A stretch of 51,463 nt of DNA from Tamilnaduibacter salinus (GCF_003096655.1 NZ_QEKQ01000011.1:1-51463), one strand, 5' to 3'. Numbered from the stretch's first letter, positions 1-10,169 are shown. Numbers and translations: made by a program. Notes: generated from the letters alone by a model not told the origin.

Positions 1-87
1 CATGGTCTCCTCCTTAACTCGTAGATAGATGCCTCAACACCTATCTTGGCGCATAGCGACGCCGTTATGGAGTGGGGAGGAGACCAT
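1..87. repeat. IS-like terminal inverted repeat pair at window edge
   Basis: A perfect 12-bp inverted pair, ATGGTCTCCTCC at 2-13 and GGAGGAGACCAT at 76-87, brackets about 60 bases with no credible gene. The same 12-mer recurs at 51375-51386 near the other edge. Subterminal inverted repeats of this size are known in the IS1111 group of the IS110 family, so this may be the end of such an element or a remnant. No transposase is visible. The assignment is an inference. Confidence 0.4.
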
Positions 88-280
88 CCCATCTCGGACG
101 GACACGGAAAGCGCGCTTCGCGCGCAAAAGCAGCGTTGTAGGCTAGGCTGACGCAGGAAGCCCAACCTCCACGTCCTCTTTAACGGCGCCCGAAGGGCGC
201 TTTCCGTGTCCGTCCGTGTTTTTCCGTGGCTAAAACCATCTTTACTTCCGCGTCCTTCCGCGGTTTCCGCGGCGAATACG
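88..280. repeat. Composite palindromic repeat, copy 1
   Basis: This copy holds a partial outer arm (GGACGGACACGGAAA), one arm of the GTAGGTTGGGCTGACG-type core in diverged form (about 141-169), a GCGCCCGAAGGGCGC palindrome, the outer arm TTTTTCCGTGGCTAA and the terminal module TTCCGCGTCCTTCCGCGG followed by CGCGGCGAA. It ends a few bases from the slyX stop codon. Its left part seems to have been replaced by the IS-like end at 1-87. Confidence 0.7.
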
Positions 281-281
281 T

Positions 282-500
282 TCAATAATGGGGCGGCGGC
301 TCCTCTTCGCTCTCTTTCCGGATCCAAGACGGCGCCACGTCGTTCAGGTCTTTCTTCAGCTGCCGCTTGGCCTCCCACAGTTCCCGGATGTCCTGCTCCT
401 GGGCTGCGATCTGATCGCTGAGGGTGTTGATCAGGTCGTCCTGAAAGGCGATACGGGTCTCCAGTTCATCGAGGCGTGCCTCCAGGTTTTTCTCGCTCAT
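282..500 (-). CDS. slyX: SlyX family protein
   Basis: This is a 72-residue protein of the SlyX family, small conserved coiled-coil proteins of unknown biochemical role; the name comes from phage phiX174 lysis genetics. The sequence shows the family pattern: an N-terminal heptad-like helix (EARLDELETRIAFQDDLI), a second helix rich in Gln/Glu/Lys, and a Pro-rich end with PPPHY, the usual SlyX C-terminus. The start at 500 gives the normal family length; an upstream in-frame extension to 707 would be abnormal. It is divergent from the cold-shock-domain gene, with about 210 bases between them. A composite repeat follows directly downstream of its stop. Confidence 0.85.
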   Translation of the reverse strand: MSEKNLEARLDELETRIAFQDDLINTLSDQIAAQEQDIRELWEAKRQLKKDLNDVAPSWIRKESEEEPPPHY

Positions 501-710
501 GTGATGGGCTCCTGATCGCTGAGGGTGGGGTCCGTGAGGGCCGTTCTGGTATGATAGGCCGCTTGCAGACCGGGGCCTTTCTTTTATTCCCGGTTTACCG
601 ATGTTTGGGATCAATGGCGGCATTTTACGCCGGACAGAGGCGTTATTCGATGACCAGACCGCGTGATGCCCGATTTGTGAGTGATTGATCAACGGAGATA
701 GTAACAACCC

Positions 711-1280
711 ATGCGTAACCCTCAGAAGACTGCTTTGGTGGCACTGCTGATCGCCATTCCGTCACCGTTTGTACTGGGATTCCTGCTCGTGAACCTGACC
801 CCCGAGCTGTTCCAGATCCTGTCCCAGAGCCAGACCAGTAAGCTGGCGAATGAGCCGACGTTCGTGCTTGGTAGCGGGCAGGGCATTGCGGCGTACCTCA
901 TTACCACGCTGCTGTTCGGTATTGCCGGATTCCTGACGGTCTTTTTCATCCAGAAGAAGCCTGCTGCCTCACAAGCCGGCAAGAAAAAACCAGCCGCTTC
1001 AAAGCCCGCTCCGGAGCCGTCCGATAGCAACGAGAAAGGCCCGAATAACCAGAACGAAGACACCTCTCCCGAGGGTGATGAAGAAGGCACGGTGAAGTGG
1101 TTCAACGTCAAGAAAGGGTTTGGCTTCATCGTTCGTGAAAGCGGCGACGAAGTCTTCGTCCACTTCCGCGCCATCCGAGGCCGCGGCCGCCGCATCCTCC
1201 GCCAGGGCCAGGACGTCCGGTTCGACGTCGTCGAGGCGCCAAAAGGCCTTCAGGCGAATAATGTGAGTATTATTGAGTAA
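711..1280 (+). CDS. Membrane-anchored cold-shock domain protein
   Basis: This 189-residue protein has two hydrophobic segments near the N-terminus (about residues 8-28 and 63-83), then a Lys/Pro/Ala-rich and acidic linker (about 84-124), and a C-terminal cold-shock domain (about 125-189). The domain has the RNA-binding motifs RNP1 (KGFGFIV) and RNP2 (VFVHF) and starts with the classical GTVKWFN. Cold-shock domains bind single-stranded RNA or DNA. The architecture implies an RNA-binding domain held on the cytoplasmic face of the inner membrane. The start follows GGAG at about 694 with rather long spacing. The function is not known to me; the domain call is firm. Confidence 0.8.
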   Translation: MRNPQKTALVALLIAIPSPFVLGFLLVNLTPELFQILSQSQTSKLANEPTFVLGSGQGIAAYLITTLLFGIAGFLTVFFIQKKPAASQAGKKKPAASKPAPEPSDSNEKGPNNQNEDTSPEGDEEGTVKWFNVKKGFGFIVRESGDEVFVHFRAIRGRGRRILRQGQDVRFDVVEAPKGLQANNVSIIE

Positions 1281-1287
1281 CGCGTTC

Positions 1288-1527
1288 TAGCCACGGAATC
1301 CACGGACGAACACGGAAACGCCCTTCGGGCGCAACAAAATTGGTCTATAAGCGTAGGTTGGGCTGACGAAGGAAGCCCAACACCGACATGGTGCCGATCT
1401 ATGGATGGTTGGGCTTCCTTCGTCAGCCCAACCTACGCGTCGTTTCCTGCGCCCGAAGGGCGCTTTCCGTGTTTTTCCGTGGCTGAACTCTCTTTTTTCC
1501 GCGTCCTTCCGCGGATTCAGCGGCGAA
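1288..1527. repeat. Composite palindromic repeat, copy 2 (complete core)
   Basis: The outer arms TAGCCACGGAA and TTTTTCCGTGGCTGA enclose GCCCTTCGGGC and GCGCCCGAAGGGCGC modules. These in turn enclose a core of two perfect 31-bp arms, 1351-1381 and 1408-1438, beginning GCGTAGGTTGGGCTGACG. A TTCCGCGTCCTTCCGCGG / CGGCGAA module closes the right end. The layers are nested, as if elements had inserted into one another. The unit ends 8 bases before the start codon of the next gene. Confidence 0.85.
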
Positions 1528-1535
1528 CCAACCCC

Positions 1536-1910
1536 ATGACCGACCTCGAAATCTACATCCGCGATCTTGACCCAGCCGCCCTGGAAACCTGGCTGGCGGG
1601 CCATCTTGATGCGCTGTCCGTGACCTCAGTAGGTACGAAAGGTGTCCTCAAGGGGCAGGGCGGAATCCAGGGTGAGCGGGTAACGATCAGTGTCTACCCC
1701 AACGCCGTTGGCAAACGCTACGCCTGCCTGATACTGGAAGGCGGAAAGCTCCCCTGGGAAACGGACCTCGACTGCGCCCGCTCCGCCTGGGAACACCTCC
1801 AGACTGAGATCCGATGCAGCCCCGGCGACTGGAAAGAAGGCGACCCGGTCCAGGACGAGAAGTGGTGGCGCCTGGACGAGCGCGGGGAGCAGCTGGCGAT
1901 CTGGAACTAA
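1536..1910 (+). CDS. Conserved-looking hypothetical protein
   Basis: I do not recognise this 124-residue soluble protein. It is predicted as mixed alpha/beta with no signal peptide or membrane segment. The middle (TISVYPNAVGKRYACLILEG) looks like paired beta strands, and the C-terminus is Trp- and acid-rich (EKWWRLDERGEQLAIWN). The ATG at 1536 gives a compact start immediately after the upstream composite repeat; the in-frame extension to 1401 runs through repeat sequence and is unlikely. Composite repeats flank both sides. Even composition and amino-acid usage suggest that it is truly coding, but its function is unknown. Confidence 0.6.
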   Translation: MTDLEIYIRDLDPAALETWLAGHLDALSVTSVGTKGVLKGQGGIQGERVTISVYPNAVGKRYACLILEGGKLPWETDLDCARSAWEHLQTEIRCSPGDWKEGDPVQDEKWWRLDERGEQLAIWN

Positions 1911-1938
1911 TACTGCGGCATTTTGCGCAACTGATTTT

Positions 1939-2209
1939 TAGCCACGGAAAAACACAGAAAGCACGGAAACGCCCTTCGGGCGGGGCTGAAATGATTGAAA
2001 ACGTAGGTTGGGCTGACGAAGGAAGCCCAAGAGAGACAAGCCTTACGCCTTGGGTTCGTGTGTCATTGTTGGGCTTCCTGCGTCAGCCCAACCTACGCTA
2101 CTTGTAACCTTTAACTTGCCACTTTTTCTTTTGCGCCCAAAGGGCGCTTCCGTGCTTTCTGTGTTTTTCCGTGGCTAAATCGTCTTTTTTCCGCGGATTC
2201 TGCGGCGAA
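1939..2209. repeat. Composite palindromic repeat, copy 3
   Basis: The outer arms TAGCCACGGAAAAACAC and TTTTTCCGTGGCTAA and the core arms (ACGTAGGTTGGGCTGACG near 2002, GTCAGCCCAACCTACG near 2080) are present, with a spacer between the core arms unlike copy 2. A short TTCCGCGGATTCTGCGGCGAA module abuts the dapE stop codon at 2210. Nothing else is seen in the gap between 1910 and 2210. Confidence 0.85.
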
Positions 2210-3623
<1,414 letters not shown>

Positions 3624-3629
3624 TGGAGA

Positions 3630-4658
3630 TCAGTTATTCGCGTGCAACTGATCGTTCAGTTCAACGGCCGATTTGTTGGTCTTGCACTCCACCGCGCCGT
3701 TTTCGCTGTTGCGCCGGAAGAGCAGGTCGGACTTGTTGGCCAGGTCGCGGGCTTTCAGCACTTTGACGACGTTGTTTTCGTCGTCCAGGACGGCGACTTT
3801 GGTGCCTGCGGTCAGGTAAAGGCCGGCTTCGACGGTGCAACGGTCACCCAGCGGAACGCCGATACCCGCGTTGGCGCCGATCAGGCAGTTGTCGCCCACG
3901 GAAATGATGATGTTGCCGCCGCCGGACAGCGTGCCCATGGTAGAGCAGCCGCCACCCAGGTCGGAGCCGGAGCCGATGACCACGCCAGCGGAGATCCGGC
4001 CTTCGATCATCCCCGGGCCTTCGGTGCCGGCGTTGAAGTTGATGAAACCTTCATGCATGACGGTGGTCCCTTCACCCACGTAGGCACCGAGGCGAACCCG
4101 TGCCGTGTCCGCAATCCGCACGCCTTTCGGGACCACGTAATCGGTCATCTGGGGGAACTTGTCGACGGATTTGACTTCCAGAAGGCGACCGGCGATGCGC
4201 GCGTCCATCTGACGCTCCGGAAGCTCGTCCAGATCGATAGCGCCTTCGTTGGTCCAGGCCAGGTTCGGCAGCAGCCCGAAAATGCCGTCCAGCTTCAGCC
4301 CGTGGGGGCGAACCAGACGGTGAGAGATCAGCTGGAGCTTGAGGTAGACTTCCGGCGTGCTGGAGGCGGTGTCGTCGTTTTCCAGAACCGTGACAACCGC
4401 CGGACGCTGGCTGCCAACAGCTTTTTCGGCCAGCTTCGCCTGATCCTCAAACCCGGCCCGGCGCAGCCCTTCGGCAAACTGCTTCAGCTGCTCGTCAGAG
4501 GCGTCCAGAGCCTTGTTGCCACCCTGATAGCCGAGCGTGTTCCCCGCCAGCTCCGCCAGAGTGGCGTCCGGCAGATACAGCGGCGACTGATAGAACGCCT
4601 CCAGCCACTCGCCTTTCTGATTCTGAGTGCCGATGCCGATACCGAATGCAAAGGTCAT
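3630..4658 (-). CDS. dapD: Tetrahydrodipicolinate N-succinyltransferase
   Basis: DapD transfers succinyl from succinyl-CoA to tetrahydrodipicolinate, the first committed step of the succinylase branch of DAP/lysine synthesis. At 342 residues it matches the longer Pseudomonas-type DapD rather than the roughly 274-residue E. coli form. The C-terminal half has the hexapeptide repeats of a left-handed beta helix (for example VRLGAYVGEGTTVMHEG and ISAGVVIGSGSDLGGG). GVPLGDRCTVEAGLYL is characteristic of DapD. AAGGAG lies about 11 bases upstream of the start at 4658. The partner steps are encoded by dapC upstream and dapE downstream. Confidence 0.96.
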   Translation of the reverse strand: MTFAFGIGIGTQNQKGEWLEAFYQSPLYLPDATLAELAGNTLGYQGGNKALDASDEQLKQFAEGLRRAGFEDQAKLAEKAVGSQRPAVVTVLENDDTASSTPEVYLKLQLISHRLVRPHGLKLDGIFGLLPNLAWTNEGAIDLDELPERQMDARIAGRLLEVKSVDKFPQMTDYVVPKGVRIADTARVRLGAYVGEGTTVMHEGFINFNAGTEGPGMIEGRISAGVVIGSGSDLGGGCSTMGTLSGGGNIIISVGDNCLIGANAGIGVPLGDRCTVEAGLYLTAGTKVAVLDDENNVVKVLKARDLANKSDLLFRRNSENGAVECKTNKSAVELNDQLHANN

Positions 4659-4708
4659 TGTCCTCGGGCTCCTTGTTGAACATCGAATGTTTGAAAGTTT
4701 TAAGGTGC

Positions 4709-4896
4709 CGTAGGTTGGGCTGACGAAGGAAGTCCAACGCCCCTCTGTAATCGGGAGGGTTTGACTGTTGGGCTTCCTTCGTCAGCCCAACCTACGTAGC
4801 GATTTCATGCGCCCGAAGGGCGCTTTCCGTGTCCGTCCGTGGATTCTGTGGCCGAATCCTCTTATTTCCGCGCTCTTCCGCGGTTTCCGCGGCGAA
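4709..4896. repeat. Composite palindromic repeat, copy 5
   Basis: The core arms CGTAGGTTGGGCTGACGAAG and CTTCGTCAGCCCAACCTACG are intact with one or two mismatches. They are followed by GCGCCCGAAGGGCGC, a CCGTGGCCGAA outer arm and the TTCCGCGCTCTTCCGCGG / CGCGGCGAA end module. The matching left outer arm is missing. The unit lies between the dapD start and the stop codon of the yffB-like gene. Confidence 0.8.
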
Positions 4897-4901
4897 TGAA
4901 A

Positions 4902-5243
4902 CTACAAAAACCGCGCCGCCCATTCCTCGGCGTTGAATCCAACGCTCACACCGTCACTGGCCTCAACCACAGGCCGTTTGATCAGGGACGGGTTGTCGAG
5001 CATGGTCTCGTGGGCAGATCTGGCGTTCATGCTATCACGAACCGACTCCGGCAGGCGCCGCCAGGTCGTGCCCCGCCGGTTCACCAGCGGCTCCCAGCCC
5101 AGTTGATCCTGCCAGCCTGAAAGCATGTCCGCCGTCAGGCCGTCCTTTTTGAAATCGTGGAACTGATAGTCGACGCCATTCTCATCCAGCCACTTGCGGG
5201 CTTTTTTCACCGTGTCGCAGTTTTTGATGCCGTAGAGTTTCAT
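4902..5243 (-). CDS. yffB: ArsC/Spx-family reductase-like protein (YffB type)
   Basis: This 113-residue protein has the thioredoxin-fold ArsC/Spx family pattern. It begins MKLYGIKNCDTVKKARKWL, where the single Cys of the NCDTVKKA motif marks the E. coli YffB subgroup. It continues with LVNRRGTTWRRLPE and an IKRPVV segment, the conserved cis-Pro region. YffB-type proteins lack a firmly assigned substrate, and arsenate reduction should not be assumed. The start at 5243 is chosen because the motif must lie at the very N-terminus; the extension to 5306 is read out of the repeat. The gene lies between dapC and dapD, an arrangement I also associate with other gammaproteobacteria. Confidence 0.85.
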   Translation of the reverse strand: MKLYGIKNCDTVKKARKWLDENGVDYQFHDFKKDGLTADMLSGWQDQLGWEPLVNRRGTTWRRLPESVRDSMNARSAHETMLDNPSLIKRPVVEASDGVSVGFNAEEWAARFL

Positions 5244-5280
5244 GGAGGTGCTCCGTTTATTCACTGCGAAAAGAATGTGT

Positions 5281-5434
5281 TTGCCACGGAAAAACACAGA
5301 AAGCACGGACGAAAGGCAACAGAAGGAGCCGTTATCAGTAGCTAGCCGCTTTCCCTTCTTGTCACTTTCAGCTTGTTACTTTTGTTTGCGCCCAAAGGGC
5401 GCTTTCCGTGTCCGTCCGTGTTTTCCGTGGCTGA
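5281..5434. repeat. Composite repeat, copy 6 (no palindromic core)
   Basis: The outer arms TTGCCACGGAAAAACACAG and TTTTCCGTGGCTGA and the GCGCCCAAAGGGCGC module are present, but the GTAGGTTGGGCT core is absent. In its place are about 75 bases of unrelated sequence. This looks like a version never invaded by the core element. It lies downstream of the dapC stop. Confidence 0.75.
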
Positions 5435-5448
5435 TCATGTCTTTTGGT

Positions 5449-6648
5449 TCAAGGCCGGCGCTTTAGCCATCCCCGAATCCGCTCTGCCGCCTCGACACAC
5501 TCATCCAGCGGCGCGACGAGCGCCATGCGGACGTGGTTTTCGCCCGGGTTGTGCCCGGCGACCGCACGGGACAGATAGCGCCCTGGGAGTACGTGGACGT
5601 TCTCCTCGGCGGCCAGTTCTCTGGCAAACGTGTCGTCGGGCATCGGTGTCCGGGGCCAGAGGTAGAAGCCGGCGTCGGGGTGATCGACGTCCAATACCTC
5701 CTGGAGAATCGGCACGACGGCGTTGAACTTCTCGCGGTAGGCCGCGCGGTTTTCACGGACATGCGCCTCGTCCTGCCATGCGGCGATGCTCGCAAGCTGG
5801 TGCTGAATCGGCATTGCGCAGCCGTGGTAGGTGCGGTAGCGCAGGAAGCGCTTGAGTACGTCGGCGTCGCCGGCCACGAAGCCGGAGCGCAGTCCCGGCA
5901 GATTCGAGCGTTTGGACAGGCTGTGAAAGACGATGCAGCGCCGGTAATCGTCTCGGCCCAGCGCCGCGCATGTCTGGAGCAGGCCCTCGGGCGGCTCTTT
6001 TTCATCCGGATAGAGTTCGGAATAGCACTCGTCCGAGGCGATCAGGAAATCGTGCCGGTCAGCCAGCTCGATGACTTTCTGCAGCGTATCGCGTGGGATG
6101 ACGGCACCACTGGGGTTGCCCGGCGAGCAGAGGAACAGAATCTGGGTATGCCGCCAGACTTCGTCCGGAACCGCCTCAAAGTCGGGGATGAAGCCGTTGC
6201 TGGCATCACAGGCGAGGTAGTAGGGCGTCGCCCCCGCGAGAAACGCCGCGCCTTCGTAGATCTGGTAGAACGGGTTGGGGCTGACCACGGTGGCGCCCGG
6301 GACCGGGTCGATCACGGACTGGACCAGCGAAAAAATGGCTTCCCGTGTCCCGTTGACTGGCAGGACATGCTGTTCCGCCGTCAGTGATCCCTCGTTCAGT
6401 CCAAACCGACGGGTGGCCCAGCCGGCGATGGTCTGACGCAGTTCGTCAGTGCCTTTGGTGGTCGGATAGTTGGCGAGCTTGTCGAGGTTGTCCCGGATGA
6501 CGTTCTGGACGAATTCCGGCGACGGGTGCTTGGGCTCACCAATCGACAGGGCAATGGGTGACCGGTCTGCAGGCGGCGTAACGTCCGCTTTCAGCTGGGC
6601 CAGTTTCTCGAACGGATAGGGATGCAGTCGGTCAAGATCGGGGTTCAT
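5449..6648 (-). CDS. dapC: Succinyldiaminopimelate transaminase
   Basis: DapC is a PLP-dependent class I/II aminotransferase that uses glutamate to aminate N-succinyl-2-amino-6-ketopimelate. The 399-residue protein is full length. The PLP-lysine region SLSKRSNLPGLRSGF, the NPFYQIYEGA and SPGNPSG segments, and the DECYSEL cofactor-ring motif are all visible. The context (glnD 27 bases upstream, dapD and dapE downstream) supports DapC over the related ArgD-type enzymes. The start at 6648 (MNPDLDRLHPYPFEKLAQL) matches the family N-terminus. It is probably co-transcribed from the map-glnD side. Confidence 0.95.
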   Translation of the reverse strand: MNPDLDRLHPYPFEKLAQLKADVTPPADRSPIALSIGEPKHPSPEFVQNVIRDNLDKLANYPTTKGTDELRQTIAGWATRRFGLNEGSLTAEQHVLPVNGTREAIFSLVQSVIDPVPGATVVSPNPFYQIYEGAAFLAGATPYYLACDASNGFIPDFEAVPDEVWRHTQILFLCSPGNPSGAVIPRDTLQKVIELADRHDFLIASDECYSELYPDEKEPPEGLLQTCAALGRDDYRRCIVFHSLSKRSNLPGLRSGFVAGDADVLKRFLRYRTYHGCAMPIQHQLASIAAWQDEAHVRENRAAYREKFNAVVPILQEVLDVDHPDAGFYLWPRTPMPDDTFARELAAEENVHVLPGRYLSRAVAGHNPGENHVRMALVAPLDECVEAAERIRGWLKRRP

Positions 6649-6675
6649 GGCCGTCTCTCTGGTTGTCGGCGGAAA

Positions 6676-9342
6676 TCAGTCCTGGCTCTCGTCCAGCTGT
6701 TGGCACAGGTCGTCCTGAAGGCGCTGGCAGAATGTCGGGTCACTCAGTGGCTGACCGTTCTCGTCCGTCACGAAGAAGACGTCCTCGACCCGCTCGCCCA
6801 GCGTGGCGATCTTGGCGTTCGTCAGGCGCACGCCGTGTGACAGCAGTACCCGGCCCACGCGCGCCAGCAGCCCCGGGCGGTCGGGGGTGATCACTTCCAT
6901 CGCGGTACGCTGGTTGATGGTGTCGTTGGAGATCGTCACCTGCGTGGGAAACGAGAAGTGCTTGAGCTGGCGCGGCGTGCGGCGGTGGATGATGTCCGGA
7001 TAGTCCTCGGGGTCGTCCAGCTCTTCCACCAGCCGCTCGCGGACCCGCTCCTTGCGGGCCGGATCGTTGCCCAGTGGCTGCCCCTGTTCATCGAGAACGA
7101 CATAGGCACTGATGGAGTAGGGGCCCGTGCCACTGGTGATCCGAGCATCGACGATGTTCAGGTTGAGCTGTTCCAGCACCGCTGTGGTGGCAGCGAACAG
7201 GGCCGCCCGGTCCTTCATGTAGATAACGATTTGTGAGTAGCCGTCGGTGGGCCCGCCCCGTGTGTCGCGAATCATTACCAGCGGGTCGGGGTCGTCACCG
7301 TGACGGATGATGGCAGAGGTCTGCCAGGCGATGTCGACGGTGGAGTCCTGCAGGAAGTAGTCCTCGTCCATCACGTCCCAGACGCTGTTGATCTGCTCAT
7401 CCGTGATGTCCTGCGCCTGGAGGATTTCACGTGCCTCCGACTGGGTGGCCTGAATCCACTCCTGGCGGTTGACCGGCTTTTCGGTTCCGCGCCGCAGTGC
7501 GCGCTTGGCTTCGATGTAGAGCTGGCGGAGCAGGGTGGCGCGCCAAGTGTTCCAGAGCTTCGGGTTGGTGGCGCTGATGTCGCACACCGTCATCGCGTAG
7601 AGGTAGTCCAGATGCACCTGGCTGGGCACGGCCCGGGCGAATTCGTGGATGATGTTCGGGTCGGAGATGTCCTTGCGCTGGGCCGTCATGGACATCAACA
7701 GATGATTGCGGACCAGCCAGGCCACCAGCTGCGTGTCGCGATCGCTCAGATGATGTCGCTGGCAGAAGTCGATCACCTCGTCCGCACCCAGCTCGGAATG
7801 GTCGCCGCCCCGGCCCTTGGCGATATCGTGGTAGAGCCCGGCGATGTAGAGCAGTTCCTGCTTTGGCAGGTGATGAACCAGCCGTGAGGCGAGCGGGAAG
7901 TCCTCCCGACCGTCTTCGGAGCGCAGGCGCACCATGTTGCGGATCACCCGGAGGGTATGGGTGTCCACGGTGTAGATGTGGAACAGATCGTACTGCATCT
8001 GACCAATGATTTCCCCGAACTCCGGCAGGTAGCGTCCCAGTACGTTGTACTTCTTCATGAACGAGAGCGTCTGCTCGAGCTGGTGAGGCGTGCGCAACAG
8101 CTCCATAAACAGCGTGGTCACCGCCAGGTCGGACCGGAAGGCATCGTCGATCAGGTGGCGATGCGCCCGGATCGAGCGGATCGTCGAGGCGCGGATGCCC
8201 CGAATGCCGGGGTTTTGCGCCATCAGTACGAAGATTTCCAGCAGCGCGTAGGGCGCGTAGGCAAACACCTGGTTGTTGATGGCCTCGATGGTGTCGTTAC
8301 GGATCTGGAAGCGGTTGTTGAGCGGCTGGATGACCGCTGCCTCGGGCGGCCCGAGGATGGCTTCGTCGTAGTACTGCAGGATCACGTCCGTGAGCTCGGC
8401 CAGCGCCAGCACGGTGCGGTAGTAGTCCTGCATCATCATTTCGACGCCCAATCGGCGCCCTTCGTCCTGATAGCCCAGCATTTCGGCCAGCGCCCGCTGA
8501 TGGTCAAACAGCAGGCGGTTCTCATTACGCCCGGCAATCAGCTGCAGGCCGTACCGCAGGCGCCACAGGAACGTCTCGCCGTTGAGGAGGATCTGGTATT
8601 CCTCCTCAGTCAGGATGCTGAAACGCGTCAGGTCGGCGGTGGATTCCAGCCCGAAATGGCGCTTGGTGATCCAGCCGATGGTCTGGATGTCCCGAAGGCC
8701 GCCGGGTGCGCCCTTGATGTTGGGCTCGAGGTTGTACTCCGTGTCGCCGTACTTCTCGTGGCGCTGGCGCTGCTCCTCGCGCTTGGCGATGAAGTAGGTG
8801 CGATCTTCGCTGACCCGGTCCGAGTAGACGTTGTCGACCAGCTCCGCGCGCAGCTGCTCATTGCCGGCAATGGTCCGGGTTTCGAGCAGGTTCGTGAGGA
8901 TGGTGACGTCGTCCCGGGCGGCGGTCTGGCACTCTTCGAGTGACCGCACGCTGTGCCCGATATCGAGTCGGAGGTCCCAGAGTAGGGTGATGAAGGCCAT
9001 CATCGATTCCTGCCAGTCCTCCGGTAACGTCTCGCGCGTCAGAATCAGCAGGTCGATGTCGGAGTGCGGGTGGAGCTCGCCGCGACCGTAGCCGCCAACG
9101 GCCAGCAGCGTCATGTCCTCCGACTCCGAGAAGGGGTAGCGCTGCCAGATCAGCGACAGGATGCGATCCACCGACAACGCCCGCGCCAGCACCAGTTCAC
9201 GCACATCGGCGCCCTTGCGGAAGGCCTCGGCATGGGCCTCGAACGTTGTCGATAGCGCTTCCCGGGCCGGCTTCAGAGGCGACGTGGCCGTCAGGATCTG
9301 ATGTTCGAGGCCGGACAGGTCCGGGGTGTTGGCCGCTGCCAT
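6676..9342 (-). CDS. glnD: Bifunctional PII uridylyltransferase/uridylyl-removing enzyme
   Basis: GlnD senses glutamine and adds or removes UMP on PII proteins, controlling nitrogen assimilation. Domains in order are the nucleotidyltransferase near residues 60-170 (GGYGRGELHPHSDIDLLIL), a central helical region, an HD hydrolase domain (LYHDIAKGRGGDHSELG) and two C-terminal ACT domains (near TDGYSQIVIYMKDRAALFAA and AMEVITPDRPGLLARVG). With the ATG at 9342 it is 888 residues, close to E. coli GlnD (890). The longer in-frame start at 9483 would read through the map 3' end and is rejected. It sits 25 bases after map and 27 bases before dapC, so the three form a likely operon. Confidence 0.96.
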   Translation of the reverse strand: MAAANTPDLSGLEHQILTATSPLKPAREALSTTFEAHAEAFRKGADVRELVLARALSVDRILSLIWQRYPFSESEDMTLLAVGGYGRGELHPHSDIDLLILTRETLPEDWQESMMAFITLLWDLRLDIGHSVRSLEECQTAARDDVTILTNLLETRTIAGNEQLRAELVDNVYSDRVSEDRTYFIAKREEQRQRHEKYGDTEYNLEPNIKGAPGGLRDIQTIGWITKRHFGLESTADLTRFSILTEEEYQILLNGETFLWRLRYGLQLIAGRNENRLLFDHQRALAEMLGYQDEGRRLGVEMMMQDYYRTVLALAELTDVILQYYDEAILGPPEAAVIQPLNNRFQIRNDTIEAINNQVFAYAPYALLEIFVLMAQNPGIRGIRASTIRSIRAHRHLIDDAFRSDLAVTTLFMELLRTPHQLEQTLSFMKKYNVLGRYLPEFGEIIGQMQYDLFHIYTVDTHTLRVIRNMVRLRSEDGREDFPLASRLVHHLPKQELLYIAGLYHDIAKGRGGDHSELGADEVIDFCQRHHLSDRDTQLVAWLVRNHLLMSMTAQRKDISDPNIIHEFARAVPSQVHLDYLYAMTVCDISATNPKLWNTWRATLLRQLYIEAKRALRRGTEKPVNRQEWIQATQSEAREILQAQDITDEQINSVWDVMDEDYFLQDSTVDIAWQTSAIIRHGDDPDPLVMIRDTRGGPTDGYSQIVIYMKDRAALFAATTAVLEQLNLNIVDARITSGTGPYSISAYVVLDEQGQPLGNDPARKERVRERLVEELDDPEDYPDIIHRRTPRQLKHFSFPTQVTISNDTINQRTAMEVITPDRPGLLARVGRVLLSHGVRLTNAKIATLGERVEDVFFVTDENGQPLSDPTFCQRLQDDLCQQLDESQD

Positions 9343-9367
9343 GGCGTTGTCTCGTCCCAACCGAATG

Positions 9368-10138
9368 CTAGAAGGATTCTTCCGGTCGTTTCGTGAATGC
9401 CTCAAATCCGTCGGCGGTGACCAGCAGGGTGTGTTCCCACTGGGCGGAAAGCTTGTGATCCTTGGTGACGGCCGTCCAGCCATCCGGCAGCACTTTGCAG
9501 TGGCGCTTGCCCTGGTTGATCATCGGCTCGATGGTGAAGGTCATGCCTTCCTCCAGAGCCATGCCGGTACCGGGCTGGCCGTAGTGCATGACCTGGGGCT
9601 CTTCATGGAAGCCTTTGCCAATGCCGTGGCCGCAGAACTCGCGAACGACCGAGAAACGGTTCTTCTCGGCGTGCTTCTGTATGGCATGGCCGATGTCCCC
9701 GAGCGTTGCGCCGGGCCGGACCATTTCCATGCCCTTGTAGAGACATTCCTGGGTGACTGTGATCAGGCGCTCTGCAGCGATCTTGCGTTTACCAACGAAG
9801 AACATCTTGCTGGTGTCACCGTGATAACCATCCTTGATGATCGTGATATCGATATTGAGCGTGTCACCGTCCTTCAGGACTTTCTTGTCACTCGGAATGC
9901 CGTGGCAGATCACGTGATTGACCGACGTGCAGATCGATTTCGGGAATCCCTTGTAATTCAGTGGCGCCGGAATCGCATCCAGTTCGTTGACGATGTAGTC
10001 ATGGCAGATCCGGTCCAGCTCTTCTGTGGTGACGCCCGGGCGGATGTGCTCACCAATCATTTCCAGAACCTGAGCCGCGCCGCGTCCGGCGACCCGCATT
10101 TTCTCGATTTCTTCCTGCGTTTTGATCGATACCTGCAT
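9368..10138 (-). CDS. map: Methionine aminopeptidase, type I
   Basis: This enzyme removes the initiator methionine from nascent proteins. The 256-residue protein has the pita-bread metalloprotease ligands in the usual contexts: NIDITIIKDGYHGDTS with the two Asp, CGHGIGKGFHEEP with the His, FTIEPM with the Glu, and a final Glu in QWEHTLLV. The start at 10138 (MQVSIKTQEEIEKMR) gives the family N-terminus; the longer frame to 10198 is unlikely. It is divergent from rpsB, the usual gammaproteobacterial arrangement, and heads the map-glnD-dapC run. Confidence 0.97.
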   Translation of the reverse strand: MQVSIKTQEEIEKMRVAGRGAAQVLEMIGEHIRPGVTTEELDRICHDYIVNELDAIPAPLNYKGFPKSICTSVNHVICHGIPSDKKVLKDGDTLNIDITIIKDGYHGDTSKMFFVGKRKIAAERLITVTQECLYKGMEMVRPGATLGDIGHAIQKHAEKNRFSVVREFCGHGIGKGFHEEPQVMHYGQPGTGMALEEGMTFTIEPMINQGKRHCKVLPDGWTAVTKDHKLSAQWEHTLLVTADGFEAFTKRPEESF

Positions 10139-10169
10139 GGGATTCCTGTCACGTTGAAACCAAGCGCCT

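Noticed and set aside
34-378. Minus-strand frame across the left edge
   Set aside because: It reads through the composite repeat and into slyX in another frame; the apparent protein is made of repeat translations.
4902-5243. Arsenate reductase annotation
   Set aside because: The NCDTVKKA-type motif and the dap neighbourhood fit the YffB subgroup; no arsenic-resistance genes are nearby.
7957-8943. Long plus-strand frame inside glnD
   Set aside because: It is antisense to a full-length glnD with all domains; its composition is typical of a shadow frame.
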